From: Oscillospiraceae bacterium
Lineage (GTDB): Bacteria > Bacillota > Clostridia > Saccharofermentanales > Saccharofermentanaceae
Length of the DNA: 64,000 nt
NCBI GenBank assembly: GCA_900176545.1
Contig: FWXP01000001.1
Span: forward strand, 496,001-560,000
Direction of reading: 5' to 3'
Made by a program: the position numbers and the translations under genes. The notes beneath the pieces are model-generated. The model was not told the origin of the DNA, did not search any database, and was given only the letters and a program-made list of their open reading frames with translations. Shown piece by piece: positions 1 through 11,949 of the stretch; position 1 is the stretch's first letter, and every line of letters begins with the position of its first letter.

Positions 1-666
1 GGCGGATACTTCGAGAACATGATCATCTCAGGAACAGGAACGGAGAACGACTACAAGTCAGGCACATTCGTAATAAGAGTACCCGCCGATAACCTCGATG
101 CTCTGACGGCATCACTTGACGGAAGCGGAACAGTCGTGTCTGCAAGTGAGTCAACAGAAGATGTCACTTTGGATTATGTTGATATCGAGAGTCACTTATC
201 CGCACTTAGAACAGAGCAGGATTCTCTTATGGCACTTCTGGAGGAAGCTGACGATATCGAGACTATAGTTCAGCTCGAAGGATATCTTACTGATATAAGA
301 TATGAGATCGAGTATTACGAATCACAGGCAAGGACTATCAATAATCTTGTCCAGTATGCTACCTTGACCATCAACCTTCAGGAAGTAGTAAAGGAAGAAG
401 AACCTGTCGAGATAGAAGAGATCAGGGATGAGACATTAAAGACTAAGATGTCCAAGGAATTCAATGATTCCATGAAGAATGTCAAGGAAGGGGCAAAGGA
501 TCTTATGGTCGACTTCGCGGGAGCTCTTCCCTACATGACCGTAAGGCTCTTCGTAATGGCAATACTTGCCTTAATAGGTGTATCTGCATTTAAGATCATA
601 AAGAAACGCAAGGCAAAAAAGCTTGCTGCCGCAACACCCGCAAAACCGTCTTCCGACAAGTCCTGA
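1..666 (+). CDS. DUF4349 domain membrane protein (3' part)
   Basis: The reading frame is open to the left edge of the window, so the first in-frame ATG at 19 is internal and the N-terminus lies outside. The visible 221 codons match the DUF4349 pattern: a beta-alpha segment ending in a fitness-type motif FVIRVPADNLDAL, a long coiled coil (about residues 60-125) and one C-terminal transmembrane helix (about 180-200) followed by a Lys/Arg-rich cytoplasmic tail. Members of this family are usually lipoproteins or membrane proteins of unknown function, sometimes encoded near anti-sigma factors. No enzymatic motif is seen. Confidence 0.8.
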   Translation, partial: GGYFENMIISGTGTENDYKSGTFVIRVPADNLDALTASLDGSGTVVSASESTEDVTLDYVDIESHLSALRTEQDSLMALLEEADDIETIVQLEGYLTDIRYEIEYYESQARTINNLVQYATLTINLQEVVKEEEPVEIEEIRDETLKTKMSKEFNDSMKNVKEGAKDLMVDFAGALPYMTVRLFVMAILALIGVSAFKIIKKRKAKKLAAATPAKPSSDKS

Positions 667-680
667 CAGCATTAGACAAG

Positions 681-709
681 TTAAAACCGCACGGAGTTTA
701 TGGTATAAT
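681..709 (+). promoter_or_regulatory. Candidate promoter of citrate synthase gene
   Basis: TTAAAA (681-686), a 17-base spacer and a perfect TATAAT (704-709) lie 44 bases before the citrate synthase start. The -35 is weak and the -10 is consensus. Confidence 0.55.
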
Positions 710-753
710 ATTCGGCATACGAAACCCACCATAACAAAAGGAGATCACGAGAT

Positions 754-2124
754 ATGCCAAATACCAACAGGTTTTCAAAGGTTACACCCGAGATAGACAA
801 TCTTGCCAGGCTCTGCACGGAAAACAGGATAGATCCGGAATTATATTCAAAGTACGATGTAAAGCGCGGGCTTCGTGATATCAACGGAAAGGGCGTACTT
901 ACAGGCCTTACCGAGATATCTGAGATCGTTTCTTCCAAGAAGGTCAACGGAGAGACAGTTCCCTGTGACGGTGAGCTCTACTACAGAGGCATCAACGTCA
1001 AGGACATAGTAAACGGCTTTGAGCAGGACAACAGGTTCAACGGCTTCGAGGAAGCATCCTACCTTCTTCTCTTCGGAAAGCTTCCTACTGAAGACGAGCT
1101 CAATGAGTTCATGTCACTTCTTGCAGGCTACAGAACGATACTTCCCAAGAACTTCGTTCGTGACGTTATCATGAAGAAGCCCAGCAACGACATCATGAAC
1201 AACATTACCAGAGGTCTTCTGAACCTCTATGCATACGACGTAAATGCGAACGATATCTCCATCCCCAATGTACTTCGTCAGTCATTGGAACTGATATCGA
1301 TCTTCCCCATGCTCGCCGTATATAGCTACAACGCGAAGAAGTATTACAACGACAAGGGCAGCCTCTTTATCCACAGGCCTTCTCCCTCTTTATCAACGGC
1401 ACAGAACATACTTCATATGCTCCGTCCCGACAACAAGTATTCTGAGCTTGAAGCAAGGATACTGGATCTTGCCCTCGTACTTCACGCAGAGCACGGCGGT
1501 GGTAACAACTCCACCTTCACTACTCACGTAGTAACAAGCTCCGGTACTGATACATATTCCGCTATCGCAGCTGCCATGAGTTCCCTTAAGGGTCCTAAGC
1601 ACGGCGGTGCGAACATCAAGGTAATGGAGATGTTCGCCGATATCAAGAAGAATGTATCAGAATGGGATGACGAGGAAGAGCTTACCGCCTATCTTGAGAA
1701 GATCCTTCATAAGGAAGCGTTCGACGGCGCAGGTGTCGTATACGGATTAGGACATGCCGTATATTCCATCTCCGACCCCAGAGCACGTATCTTCAAGGGA
1801 TATGTCGAAGCCCTCTCCGTAGAGAAGCATAAGGAGAATGAGTTCAAGCTCTACTCCAACATCGAAAGGATCGCAGCCGAACTCATAACAAAGGAGCGAC
1901 GCATCTACAAGGGCGTATCCGCTAATATCGACTTCTACAGCGGCTTCGTATATAAGATGCTGAATCTCCCCGTAGAGCTCTACACTCCCCTCTTTGCCAT
2001 CGCAAGGATCTCGGGATGGTCCGCACACAGGATCGAGGAGCTCACCAACGCAGGCAAGATCATAAGACCCGCTTATATGTGCGTTAAGGACAGAGAAGAC
2101 TATATAAGCATGAAGGAAAGATGA
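754..2124 (+). CDS. gltA: Citrate synthase
   Basis: Condenses acetyl-CoA and oxaloacetate to citrate, the entry to the oxidative TCA branch that anaerobes use to make 2-oxoglutarate and glutamate. The protein has 456 residues, a little longer than typical bacterial type I enzymes, as in many clostridial homologs. Family signatures are visible: a catalytic His region in LHAEHGGGNNST (about 243-254), the KHGGAN motif (about 282-287), and GLGHAVYSISDPR with its conserved His and Arg near 330-340. The start is supported by AAAGGAGAT nine bases upstream. It is a single-gene unit with its own promoter and a terminator. A 2-methylcitrate synthase activity cannot be excluded from sequence alone. Confidence 0.93.
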   Translation: MPNTNRFSKVTPEIDNLARLCTENRIDPELYSKYDVKRGLRDINGKGVLTGLTEISEIVSSKKVNGETVPCDGELYYRGINVKDIVNGFEQDNRFNGFEEASYLLLFGKLPTEDELNEFMSLLAGYRTILPKNFVRDVIMKKPSNDIMNNITRGLLNLYAYDVNANDISIPNVLRQSLELISIFPMLAVYSYNAKKYYNDKGSLFIHRPSPSLSTAQNILHMLRPDNKYSELEARILDLALVLHAEHGGGNNSTFTTHVVTSSGTDTYSAIAAAMSSLKGPKHGGANIKVMEMFADIKKNVSEWDDEEELTAYLEKILHKEAFDGAGVVYGLGHAVYSISDPRARIFKGYVEALSVEKHKENEFKLYSNIERIAAELITKERRIYKGVSANIDFYSGFVYKMLNLPVELYTPLFAIARISGWSAHRIEELTNAGKIIRPAYMCVKDREDYISMKER

Positions 2125-2145
2125 TCACATATACACCGAATAACA

Positions 2146-2184
2146 AGAAGGTGTATCTTCACGATGAAGGTACACCTTTTTTAT
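2146..2184 (+). terminator. Rho-independent terminator after citrate synthase
   Basis: Inverted repeat AAGGTGTA (2148-2155) and TACACCTT (2171-2178) followed by a T-run. It overlaps the stop codon of the convergent membrane-protein gene and may act weakly in both directions. Confidence 0.8.
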
Positions 2185-2719
2185 TTGCCGTTGTAGTCTT
2201 GATAAAGACATATATCGAACTCGCGACATCTACACAGTAGATAAATCCCAGTACAGAGAATATAGCGCTATAAGATATACTTAAGACCTTTTCCTTACCG
2301 CATTTTACTGCTGTAGTGATACTCATTATACCTGTCTGAAAGATCGTCAGAAGATCGATAATTATAGCCCAGGCAATAAATACTATTCCCCATACACTTG
2401 CAAATAAACCAAGCGTACCAAAAAGGAAATGAAGGATAAATGCAGGTATATGAACCAGTTTGCAGACCATCGTCAACAAAGCAAGATCTTTACCTGTATA
2501 ATTCCCCTTTACGGCATTAACTATAAAGGATATATGAGATAAGATGACAAGCACATGAACAATAACGACCGTAATAAGAGCATTAACGGGATCATAGATA
2601 TTGATCTTAGAAGAGATCGATTCAGGAGCAGCATCTGCGACAAGAGGTGCTACAGAAAGGATTATCATATAGAGATACGGATACAAAAGTATCGGAAGCA
2701 TCTTTATAAACTTGGTCAC
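2159..2719 (-). CDS. Polytopic membrane protein of unknown function
   Basis: A 186-residue protein with about five hydrophobic segments (roughly residues 5-27, 45-67, 80-100, 103-128 and 148-170) and no recognisable catalytic or transport motif. The first segment ends in VADAAPES and could be a signal anchor. It begins one base after the stop of uppP on the same strand, so it is almost certainly cotranscribed with uppP and may work at the same membrane. I do not recognise the family. Confidence 0.7.
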   Translation of the reverse strand: MTKFIKMLPILLYPYLYMIILSVAPLVADAAPESISSKINIYDPVNALITVVIVHVLVILSHISFIVNAVKGNYTGKDLALLTMVCKLVHIPAFILHFLFGTLGLFASVWGIVFIAWAIIIDLLTIFQTGIMSITTAVKCGKEKVLSISYSAIFSVLGFIYCVDVASSIYVFIKTTTANKKGVPSS

Positions 2720-2720
2720 A

Positions 2721-3587
2721 TTACTTACCTATAACTCCGATCGCACCGAGAAGAAGAACTAAAATTCCGAGGGCGATCCTGTAATAACCGAATACCTTGA
2801 AGCTGTGCTTCTTTATATAGCCCATAAGCCACCTGATGATAACGAAGGATACGAGGAAAGCGACTATCATTCCGATAGCAAGGATCGCTATCTCTGACTT
2901 TGTGACATCACCATCGTACTTCAATACCTTAAGAAGGCTGGCACCGAGCATTACTGGCACTGCCATAAAGAACGTAAACTTAGCGGCTACTTCCCTTCTG
3001 ATACCGATTCCGAGGGATCCTACGATAGTAGAACCTGATCTTGATACACCGGGGAATATGGCAGCGATGAGCTGAAAAGCACCGATGATAAGAGCAGCAG
3101 GATAAGATATCTGATCGATATTATTAACGATGAACTTCTTATCCTTTATATAATTCTCAACTAGGATAAACGCAACGCCGAATACGATAAGAGATATTGC
3201 TACGCAGATGTAGTTATAGAAGAGCTTATCAAGGATATCATCAAAGAGGACACCGATTATAGCAGCGGGAATACATGCTACAAGGATCTTGAACCACATG
3301 GAGAACTTATCTGCCATGACCCATCGGCCAATTCCTTCCTTCTTCCAGGGCTTCTTATTATCCTTTATACCAAAAGGCCATATCTCCTTCCAGAATACGA
3401 CTACGACTGCCATAATGGCACCAAGCTGTATGACTACGAGATAAAGCTCGAAGAAAGCTTCAGATACATTGAGCTTAAAGAACTCATTAAATAGGATCAT
3501 GTGGCCGGTAGAACTGATAGGAAGCCACTCTGTTATACCCTCGACTATTCCAAAAAGGACTGCTATAAGAAAATCTGCAATACTCAT
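2721..3587 (-). CDS. uppP: Undecaprenyl-diphosphatase UppP (BacA family)
   Basis: Integral membrane phosphatase that recycles undecaprenyl diphosphate to the monophosphate carrier for peptidoglycan precursors; high dosage gives bacitracin resistance. The 288 residues carry both signatures: EGITEWLPISSTGH (residues 16-29, catalytic Glu and Ser) and PGVSRSGST (near residue 180, catalytic Arg). Seven to eight transmembrane segments are visible. Between these motifs there is a charged cytoplasmic loop (DNKKPWKKEG) typical of the longer Firmicutes form. The start has GGAGT five bases upstream. It is cotranscribed with the downstream membrane protein. Confidence 0.95.
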   Translation of the reverse strand: MSIADFLIAVLFGIVEGITEWLPISSTGHMILFNEFFKLNVSEAFFELYLVVIQLGAIMAVVVVFWKEIWPFGIKDNKKPWKKEGIGRWVMADKFSMWFKILVACIPAAIIGVLFDDILDKLFYNYICVAISLIVFGVAFILVENYIKDKKFIVNNIDQISYPAALIIGAFQLIAAIFPGVSRSGSTIVGSLGIGIRREVAAKFTFFMAVPVMLGASLLKVLKYDGDVTKSEIAILAIGMIVAFLVSFVIIRWLMGYIKKHSFKVFGYYRIALGILVLLLGAIGVIGK

Positions 3588-3660
3588 ATCTTACTCCGAT
3601 TGATTTCTACCAAACTATTATACCCAAAAGCCGCTGAAGACCAAATCAATTTTGAGGCAA

Positions 3661-3690
3661 AAGAAAAGAGCCTTCATTAGAAGACTCTTT
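3661..3690 (-). terminator. Terminator of the tRNA transcript
   Basis: On the minus strand, AAAGAGTCTTC-taat-GAAGGCTCTTT forms an 11-pair stem with one G-U pair, followed by TCTTTT. It lies immediately after the tRNA-Tyr CCA end. Confidence 0.85.
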
Positions 3691-3774
3691 GGTGGGAGGA
3701 GGTGGATTCGAACCACCGAAGTCACTGACGACAGATTTACAGTCTGTTCCCTTTGGCCGCTCGGGAATCCTCCC
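3690..3774 (-). tRNA. tRNA-Tyr (GTA)
   Basis: Minus-strand cloverleaf with acceptor GGGAGGA/TCCTCCC, discriminator A and encoded CCA. The anticodon stem-loop ACAGACTGTAAATCTGT gives GTA. A long variable arm is present, as expected for bacterial class II tRNA-Tyr. The T arm reads GGTGG-TTCGAAT-CCACC. It is 85 bases including CCA. Confidence 0.97.
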
Positions 3775-3802
3775 ATATTAGAATGTCAATTCTCAGTGTT
3801 AG

Positions 3803-3879
3803 TGGTGGTCCTTCAGGGACTCGAACCCGGGACCTACCGGTTATGAGCCGGGAGCTCTAACCAACTGAGCTAAAGGACC
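3803..3879 (-). tRNA. tRNA-Met (CAT), probably elongator
   Basis: Acceptor GGTCCTT/AAGGACC, discriminator A, encoded CCA, D arm GCTCAGTTGGTTAGAGC, anticodon loop CTCATAA. The first acceptor pair is a normal G-C and the anticodon stem lacks the three G-C pairs diagnostic of the initiator, so elongator Met is favoured. A lysidine-type tRNA-Ile with CAT anticodon is possible but less like this D arm. Confidence 0.9.
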
Positions 3880-3919
3880 ACGTTTAAACACTAAGTTGCG
3901 TTAGCTCAAACGCTTGATT

Positions 3920-3948
3920 AGTATACTGATACTGGAGCACTAAGTCAA
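3920..3948 (-). promoter_or_regulatory. Promoter of the tRNA-Met/tRNA-Tyr transcript
   Basis: Minus strand TTGACT (3948-3943), a 17-base spacer, TATACT (3925-3920): near consensus, as usual for stable RNA genes. It starts right after the atpC stop, so the tRNAs do not depend on atp read-through. Confidence 0.85.
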
Positions 3949-3956
3949 GCAGTTTT

Positions 3957-5635
<1,679 letters not shown>

Positions 5636-6451
5636 TTATCGTCTCCTTTTTGTGCCGCTTCCTGCGACTATCTCGGTTATTTCCTGTGTTATCATGCTTT
5701 GTCTTGCACTGTTATATTCAAGCTCCAGATCCTCGATCATCTGCTGTGCATTCTTCTCTGCGGAATCCATTGCCATACGCCTTGCGGCTACTTCGCATGC
5801 AAAGCTCTCACGTACCGTAGCGATTATGAATGCAGCTACATATTCGGGGATCGCACTGTCAAGGACAGATGAAGCATCAGGCTCGAATATCATGGAAGAA
5901 GATGAAGGTCTGTCCGACGGAACAAGGGGAAGCACCCAGTCGATACGGGCTTCCTGTACCATCATGTTCACATACTTGGTCGAGATTATCCCAAGCCTGT
6001 CGAACTTGCCTTCTACATAATCTGAGCAGAGCTCAACGGCAAGTGCCTTAGCATCAGCATAAGAATATGTCTCGGAAGATACGAAGTCAGATCCTACCCT
6101 GTCACATATTCTCTTGCCGACGGGGATAACCTCTGCGGAAGGATACTCCCTGTACATCTTTAAGATGTTAGAGTTATATCCTCCTGCCATTCCCCTGTCA
6201 CCTGCAATAACGATAAGACGGGTCCTGTCCCCCGCGGAAGTATTCATGAAGATACTTCTCTTACACTCGGGTATAGTACGCAGTTCATCCATAACATTCA
6301 TTACGGCCTTGAAGTACTGCTTACCTCTCCTCATCTCGTCATTGGCACGACGGATCTTTGAGGACGCTACAAGTCCCATCGCCTTCGTTAAGTGAAGCGA
6401 TGAATCTACGCTCTTTATTCGATTCTTTAATGCTTTTATATCAGCACCCAT
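5636..6451 (-). CDS. atpG: F1F0 ATP synthase gamma subunit
   Basis: Rotor shaft of F1. The 271 residues begin with the typical IKALKNRIKSV and end with YNSARQSMITQEITEIVAG, the two terminal helices forming the coiled coil. The central Rossmann-like part contains the conserved GDRGMAGGYN. It is slightly shorter than the 285-290 residues common in the family. The start overlaps the atpA stop by one base (TGATG). Confidence 0.98.
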   Translation of the reverse strand: MGADIKALKNRIKSVDSSLHLTKAMGLVASSKIRRANDEMRRGKQYFKAVMNVMDELRTIPECKRSIFMNTSAGDRTRLIVIAGDRGMAGGYNSNILKMYREYPSAEVIPVGKRICDRVGSDFVSSETYSYADAKALAVELCSDYVEGKFDRLGIISTKYVNMMVQEARIDWVLPLVPSDRPSSSSMIFEPDASSVLDSAIPEYVAAFIIATVRESFACEVAARRMAMDSAEKNAQQMIEDLELEYNSARQSMITQEITEIVAGSGTKRRR

Positions 6452-7950
6452 CAGAGCTTACCATCCATCTCCTGCAAAGCTTTCTTAAGATCCTCTATAT
6501 CTTCCTTCTCGAAGTAGTTATCCTCGATCCTTGCGATGAAGTCGGGATAATGCTGCTCTAAGTGTTCGAAGAGCTGTGCTTCGTATTCAGATACCTTATC
6601 AACAGGTACCTTATCCAGATATCCGTTGATTACCGCATATACGATAGCGACCTGGCATCCCATGGATACGGGAGAATTCCTCTTCTGCTTAAGTACTTCT
6701 ACGATACGCTCACCAAGAGCAAGACGCGCCTTGGTATCTGCATCGAGATCCGATCCGAACTGAGCGAAATACTGAAGCTCTCTATACTGTGAATAAAGGA
6801 GCTTCAATGTACCTGCTACCTTCTTCATTCCCTTGAGCTGTGCAGAACCACCGACTCGGCTAACGGAGATACCGGGGTTGATAGCGGGCATGATGCCTGC
6901 ATGGAAAAGTTCCGTCTCAAGGAATATCTGACCGTCCGTAATAGAGATTACGTTAGTCGGTATATATGCGGATACGTCACCTGCCTGGGTCTCGATGATA
7001 GGAAGTGCCGTGATAGAACCTCCACCGTATTCGGGTGCAACACAGGCAGCTCTCTCAAGGAGCCTGGAATGCAGATAGAATACGTCACCGGGGTAAGCCT
7101 CACGTCCCGGAGGTCTCCTGATAAGAAGTGACATAGCTCTATAAGCTACAGCGTGCTTGGACAGGTCATCGTAGATGATAAGTACATCCTTGCCCTGCTC
7201 TCTGAAATACTCAGCCATAGCGCATCCTGAATAAGGTGCGACATACTGGAGAGGAGCACTCTCTGAAGCAGAAGCGGATACGATGATCGTATATTCCATA
7301 GCGCCTGCTCTCATAAGTTCCTGAGCCAGCTGAACTACTGAAGTATTCTTCTGGCCTATAGCTACATATATGCAGAGAACATCGCTGTTCTTCTGATTGA
7401 TTATCGTATCTACCGCGATCTCGGTCTTACCTGTCTGTCTGTCTCCGATAAGAAGCTCTCTCTGACCGCGTCCTATTGGGATCATGGAATCGATAGCCTT
7501 GATTCCCGTCTGCATGGGAACGGATACGCTCTGTCTCTCGAGGATTCCGGGAGCTTCAGACTCGATAGGTCTTGTGCCGGATGCCATGATAGGTCCCTTA
7601 CCGTCGATTGGATTACCGAGAGCGTCAACTACACGTCCCAGGAATGCTTCACCTACGGGAACTGACAATACCTTACCGGTCCTTCGAACTATCGTACCTT
7701 CACGGATATCGTTTGTATCCGACAATATAGCTACGGATACAGTCTCATCCTCGAGGTTCTGAGCCATTCCGATACTTCCGTCATCGAATTCAAGGAGCTC
7801 ACTTGCCATACATTCGCGAAGACCATAAACGCTTGCGATACCGTCACCTACGACTACTACCGTTCCCGTCTCGCTCATCTCGACGCTGGACTTATAGTTC
7901 TTGATCTGTTCCTTTATTATGTTGCTGATAACATCGGCACTCTGGATCAT
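6451..7950 (-). CDS. atpA: F1F0 ATP synthase alpha subunit
   Basis: Non-catalytic nucleotide-binding F1 subunit of 499 residues. Walker A is GDRQTGKT (169-176), and the signature [17 protein letters not shown] with the arginine finger region is present. It is joined by ATGA overlap to atpH upstream and TGATG overlap to atpG downstream, which indicates translational coupling through the F1 genes. Confidence 0.99.
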   Translation of the reverse strand: MIQSADVISNIIKEQIKNYKSSVEMSETGTVVVVGDGIASVYGLRECMASELLEFDDGSIGMAQNLEDETVSVAILSDTNDIREGTIVRRTGKVLSVPVGEAFLGRVVDALGNPIDGKGPIMASGTRPIESEAPGILERQSVSVPMQTGIKAIDSMIPIGRGQRELLIGDRQTGKTEIAVDTIINQKNSDVLCIYVAIGQKNTSVVQLAQELMRAGAMEYTIIVSASASESAPLQYVAPYSGCAMAEYFREQGKDVLIIYDDLSKHAVAYRAMSLLIRRPPGREAYPGDVFYLHSRLLERAACVAPEYGGGSITALPIIETQAGDVSAYIPTNVISITDGQIFLETELFHAGIMPAINPGISVSRVGGSAQLKGMKKVAGTLKLLYSQYRELQYFAQFGSDLDADTKARLALGERIVEVLKQKRNSPVSMGCQVAIVYAVINGYLDKVPVDKVSEYEAQLFEHLEQHYPDFIARIEDNYFEKEDIEDLKKALQEMDGKL

Positions 7951-8477
7951 TGTTCCATTACTTCCTTTATCTCTTTAAGTTTATGCTTCAGGCTTCCGTC
8001 ATATCTGTAGTTGTCCATCTCAACGATAAGACCTCCCATGAGCTTGGGATCGACCTTATATCTCATATAGACCTTATGTCCTGACCTTCGGGTAAGTGCT
8101 TCTTTGAGCTTTACCTTCTCTTCATCAGTAAGCTCTACGGCGCTCGTTACGTAAGCATCGGACTTTCTGGTACTCTCACGATACAGAACACGGAATGCTT
8201 CTATAACATCGAAGATATACCTTATGTGATTCTTAGCGGTAAGCACCGTAAGAAGTCCTACTACGTGGTCATTGACCTGTCCGCCGAAGCTCTGGACGAT
8301 AGCCTCTTTACGCTCTGCGAAAGGTATAGCGGGAGACATGAGGAAATCAATATATGTAGGCTCCCTCCTGAAGACGCGCTTCACGAGAGCCAGCGAATCA
8401 TACATCTCGTTCCTTATATCCTCTTCAAGAGCTATCTCGAAGATGGCGGATGCGTATTCCCTGCCTATCTCATTCAT
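7947..8477 (-). CDS. atpH: F1F0 ATP synthase delta subunit
   Basis: Peripheral-stalk connector between F1 and subunit b. The 176 residues show the family start ([14 protein letters not shown]) and the C-terminal signature [25 protein letters not shown]. It overlaps atpF and atpA by four bases each. Confidence 0.96.
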   Translation of the reverse strand: MNEIGREYASAIFEIALEEDIRNEMYDSLALVKRVFRREPTYIDFLMSPAIPFAERKEAIVQSFGGQVNDHVVGLLTVLTAKNHIRYIFDVIEAFRVLYRESTRKSDAYVTSAVELTDEEKVKLKEALTRRSGHKVYMRYKVDPKLMGGLIVEMDNYRYDGSLKHKLKEIKEVMEQ

Positions 8478-8977
8478 GAGATCTCACCAATATCCTGGAG
8501 GAACTCATCGATCATCTCTCTGTGATCGGCCTCGTTGATCTCACGCTTGAGCATCTTCTTGGTAAGGACGGAAGACAGATCGACGATCTCTCTTCTGATA
8601 CCCTCCTCAGCTTTCTTCTGCTCGAGCTCGGCATCTATCTTAGCCTGCCTCAAGATTCCGTCAGCCTTCTCCTGAGCATTCTCGATGATGACATCGCTCC
8701 TGTGGTCAGCTCTTGCCACCGCCTTCTTGATGATGGCATCAGCCTCGTCATGTGCAGCAGCGATCTTAGTATCATAGAGGGTCTTCTGCTCCTTGGCCTG
8801 ATCCAATGTCTCATTAGCCTCGGTAATGATGCTCTGAGCCATTGCTTCCCTCTCGGCGATCATCTTCTTAACCGGCTCAAAGAGAACCTTCTTAACGATA
8901 AAAAAGAGGATAACAAGGTTTAAGAGTGATACGACTATCTGCCAGATATTTATTGAAATGATATCAAGCGATTGCAT
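8474..8977 (-). CDS. atpF: F1F0 ATP synthase b subunit
   Basis: Stator subunit of 167 residues: one N-terminal transmembrane helix (about 8-28), the FFIVKKVLFEPVKKMIAERE hinge region, then a long charged Ala/Lys/Glu-rich helix that dimerises. The composition and length are typical. It ends inside the atpH start. Confidence 0.95.
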   Translation of the reverse strand: MQSLDIISINIWQIVVSLLNLVILFFIVKKVLFEPVKKMIAEREAMAQSIITEANETLDQAKEQKTLYDTKIAAAHDEADAIIKKAVARADHRSDVIIENAQEKADGILRQAKIDAELEQKKAEEGIRREIVDLSSVLTKKMLKREINEADHREMIDEFLQDIGEIS

Positions 8978-8989
8978 CTTCTTCTCCTA

Positions 8990-10176
<1,187 letters not shown>

Positions 10177-10187
<11 letters not shown>

Positions 10188-10596
10188 CCTGCTCACCGCC
10201 TTCACTTACAACATTAGAATTACGAAGCTTCAATCCGCGAGCATAGATACCTACCTGAGGAAAGAACAAAGGCAATATGACTGCTACGTCATTAAAGCAC
10301 TTAAAGCCGAGACCGATACCTGCGACAGCAAGTATCATCAATGACCTGTATGTCTTGGAGAGCTTCATAAAAGAACCCATATCCTTCTCATCCTTGGTCA
10401 TTGCCTTGGTAACGGTAACACCTAAGAGGAAGAAATTCAGGATAGAGACAGAACCTGTAAGAAGATTTCCGAGAAGAACCGTATAATCCCACTTACCGAG
10501 GACAAGAAAAACGCCTTCCATCAAAAGGCTCAAAACGGCTACAAAAGCCGCAATATACCGCGTCTCAGCGATCACTGTAGGATCGAACTTCTTCAT
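10177..10596 (-). CDS. AtpI-like membrane protein, first gene of the atp operon
   Basis: A 139-residue protein with four predicted transmembrane helices (about 12-30, 36-58, 80-98 and 102-122) in the position of atpI. AtpI/YqzK-type proteins assist c-ring assembly or magnesium uptake in other bacteria. The sequence itself is poorly conserved, so the name rests mainly on position and topology. The C-terminal tail LRNSNVVSEGGEQDAV is soluble. It overlaps atpB. Confidence 0.7.
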
Positions 10597-10625
10597 ATAT
10601 ACCCTCTCGTTATTATTCCTTAGAA

Positions 10626-10653
10626 ATTATAACATAATGGTTTTCCCGCTCAA
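10626..10653 (-). promoter_or_regulatory. Candidate promoter of the atp operon
   Basis: Minus strand TTGAGC (10653-10648), 16-base spacer, perfect TATAAT (10631-10626), 30 bases before the first atp gene. Confidence 0.75.
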
Positions 10654-10680
10654 ATATAAATCGATTCGACACTATATCCA

Positions 10681-10726
10681 AACAGAAAACAAAGGCGGTC
10701 ACCCCGATTTGGGATAACCGCCTTTG
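10681..10726 (-). terminator. Terminator after the 10794-11216 gene
   Basis: Stem AAAGGCGGT (10691-10699) with ACCGCCTTT (10717-10725), followed on the minus strand by TTTGTTTTCTGTTT. It separates the kptA unit from the atp operon. Confidence 0.85.
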
Positions 10727-10793
10727 GTCGTTAACTAATATAACTTACTTGATTGCATATTACAATAGGAAAAATATGATCGAAACGACTAAA

Positions 10794-11216
10794 TCACACT
10801 TCAGGGTTCAATTCTAATTCCGTACCTATTTCATTAACTAACAAACCAGCTAATCTTCGCCCAAATCCTTCAATACACCCCAATTCACTGTTGATATAGA
10901 ATGAACAACGGTGCTTCCTATCAGGATTGTCGTCGATTTCAAAATCCACTTCGATCATTACATGTCCGTTTCTGTTCATTGGCAATATGAGCATAGAAAA
11001 AGCCGGAGTGTAATTACCGCTCTTCTTTCCGAACTCCAGATAACACTCGCTTTTAGGATCAGAGATATAGTCAGCTATTCGCTTTGAGAACAGAGACAGA
11101 TCACTATCTGAAACATAGCAAGACTGATGAATAGAAACATATTCTGATATTGCATCTATTCTTAACTCAACCAAATTGCCGTCTATCATTACAGTTTGTA
11201 TCTTAAGATTATCCAT
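10794..11216 (-). CDS. Hypothetical protein next to kptA
   Basis: A 140-residue soluble protein with alternating beta-strand pattern and no signal peptide. It has a central stretch FSMLILPMNRNGHVMIEVDFEIDD and a Leu-rich end FGRRLAGLLVNEIGTELELN. I do not recognise it. It starts three bases after the stop of the RNA 2'-phosphotransferase gene, so the two are cotranscribed. The composition suggests a small immunity-like or accessory protein, but nothing proves that. Confidence 0.6.
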   Translation of the reverse strand: MDNLKIQTVMIDGNLVELRIDAISEYVSIHQSCYVSDSDLSLFSKRIADYISDPKSECYLEFGKKSGNYTPAFSMLILPMNRNGHVMIEVDFEIDDNPDRKHRCSFYINSELGCIEGFGRRLAGLLVNEIGTELELNPEV

Positions 11217-11219
11217 GAA

Positions 11220-11753
11220 TCATTCCTTCTTCAAGAAGATTACCGGAACACTCTTAGTCAGCCATACACCGTTAACAGAGCAATAAAACTTATACCCCTG
11301 TCTGTACATCTCACCACTCTTTACTATGTAGATGACCGGCTTTCCGTGTCTCTGCCCTACCTTGGTTGCCGTCTCTTCATCTGATGACAGATGAACATAC
11401 AAACGGGACTTAGGGATCAGTCCTTCTGCATCTATCGAGTTTACGTACTTCTCTCCGGTACCGTGATACAGATACTCGGGAGGTTCTTTCTCTTTAAGCT
11501 CTACATCTACAGGGATAGAATGTCCCTGATTAGCTCTGATCAGCGTCTTATCCTCATTGAAAGAATATCTCTGCTTCTCATCTTCAGCTACTATCTGCTC
11601 CAGGATAGCCATATCTATAGGCTGTGTCTTGGATATTCCCGCGATTAATTCATCCACATTAGCCCAGCCGTGTTCATCCAGGCTGATACCTATAGCATCG
11701 GGTTTATGCCTTAGAATAAGTGATATAAACTTACTTGTTTCTTTAAGACTCAT
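11220..11753 (-). CDS. kptA: RNA 2'-phosphotransferase (KptA/Tpt1)
   Basis: Tpt1/KptA enzymes remove an internal RNA 2'-phosphate using NAD+, releasing ADP-ribose 1'',2''-cyclic phosphate. Family motifs are clear: SKFISLILRHKPDAIGISLDEHGW, IRANQGHS, LYHGT and VHLSSDEETATKVGQRHGKPV, which supply the Arg-His-Arg-Arg active-site set. The first in-frame ATG is at 11768, but the ATG at 11753 has AAGGTGA spaced six bases away and fits the family N-terminus, giving 177 residues. Bacteria have no known tRNA-splicing substrate, so the biological role is open. It is followed by an unknown gene in the same unit. Confidence 0.93.
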   Translation of the reverse strand: MSLKETSKFISLILRHKPDAIGISLDEHGWANVDELIAGISKTQPIDMAILEQIVAEDEKQRYSFNEDKTLIRANQGHSIPVDVELKEKEPPEYLYHGTGEKYVNSIDAEGLIPKSRLYVHLSSDEETATKVGQRHGKPVIYIVKSGEMYRQGYKFYCSVNGVWLTKSVPVIFLKKE

Positions 11754-11813
11754 ATCTTTCACCTTCATTACGTGTCAGTTCATTTATATTCCATCCCGTC
11801 TGTCTGCAACTTG

Positions 11814-11841
11814 ATTATATACTTCGGCTCAAGATACGTCA
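11814..11841 (-). promoter_or_regulatory. Candidate promoter of kptA unit
   Basis: Minus strand TGACGT (11841-11836), 16-base spacer, TATAAT (11819-11814). It lies back to back with the promoter of the divergent GGDEF gene. Confidence 0.5.
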
Positions 11842-11847
11842 TTTTCT

Positions 11848-11876
11848 TTGATAACTTGGCCTCTCACAATTAATAA
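11848..11876 (+). promoter_or_regulatory. Candidate promoter of the GAF-GGDEF gene
   Basis: TTGATA (11848-11853), 17-base spacer, TAATAA (11871-11876), 73 bases upstream of the chosen start. Confidence 0.45.
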
Positions 11877-11949
11877 AGACTTTACATCACTGTACTTAGG
11901 CTGTGCTAGAATCAAGTTATCAGATTCTTTTTATATTCAGGAGGCTGGT

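Noticed and set aside
3652-3846. 64-codon open frame across the two tRNA genes
   Set aside because: It is the antisense of tRNA-Tyr and tRNA-Met; sequences like GRRWIRTTE are a classic spurious translation of tRNA genes.
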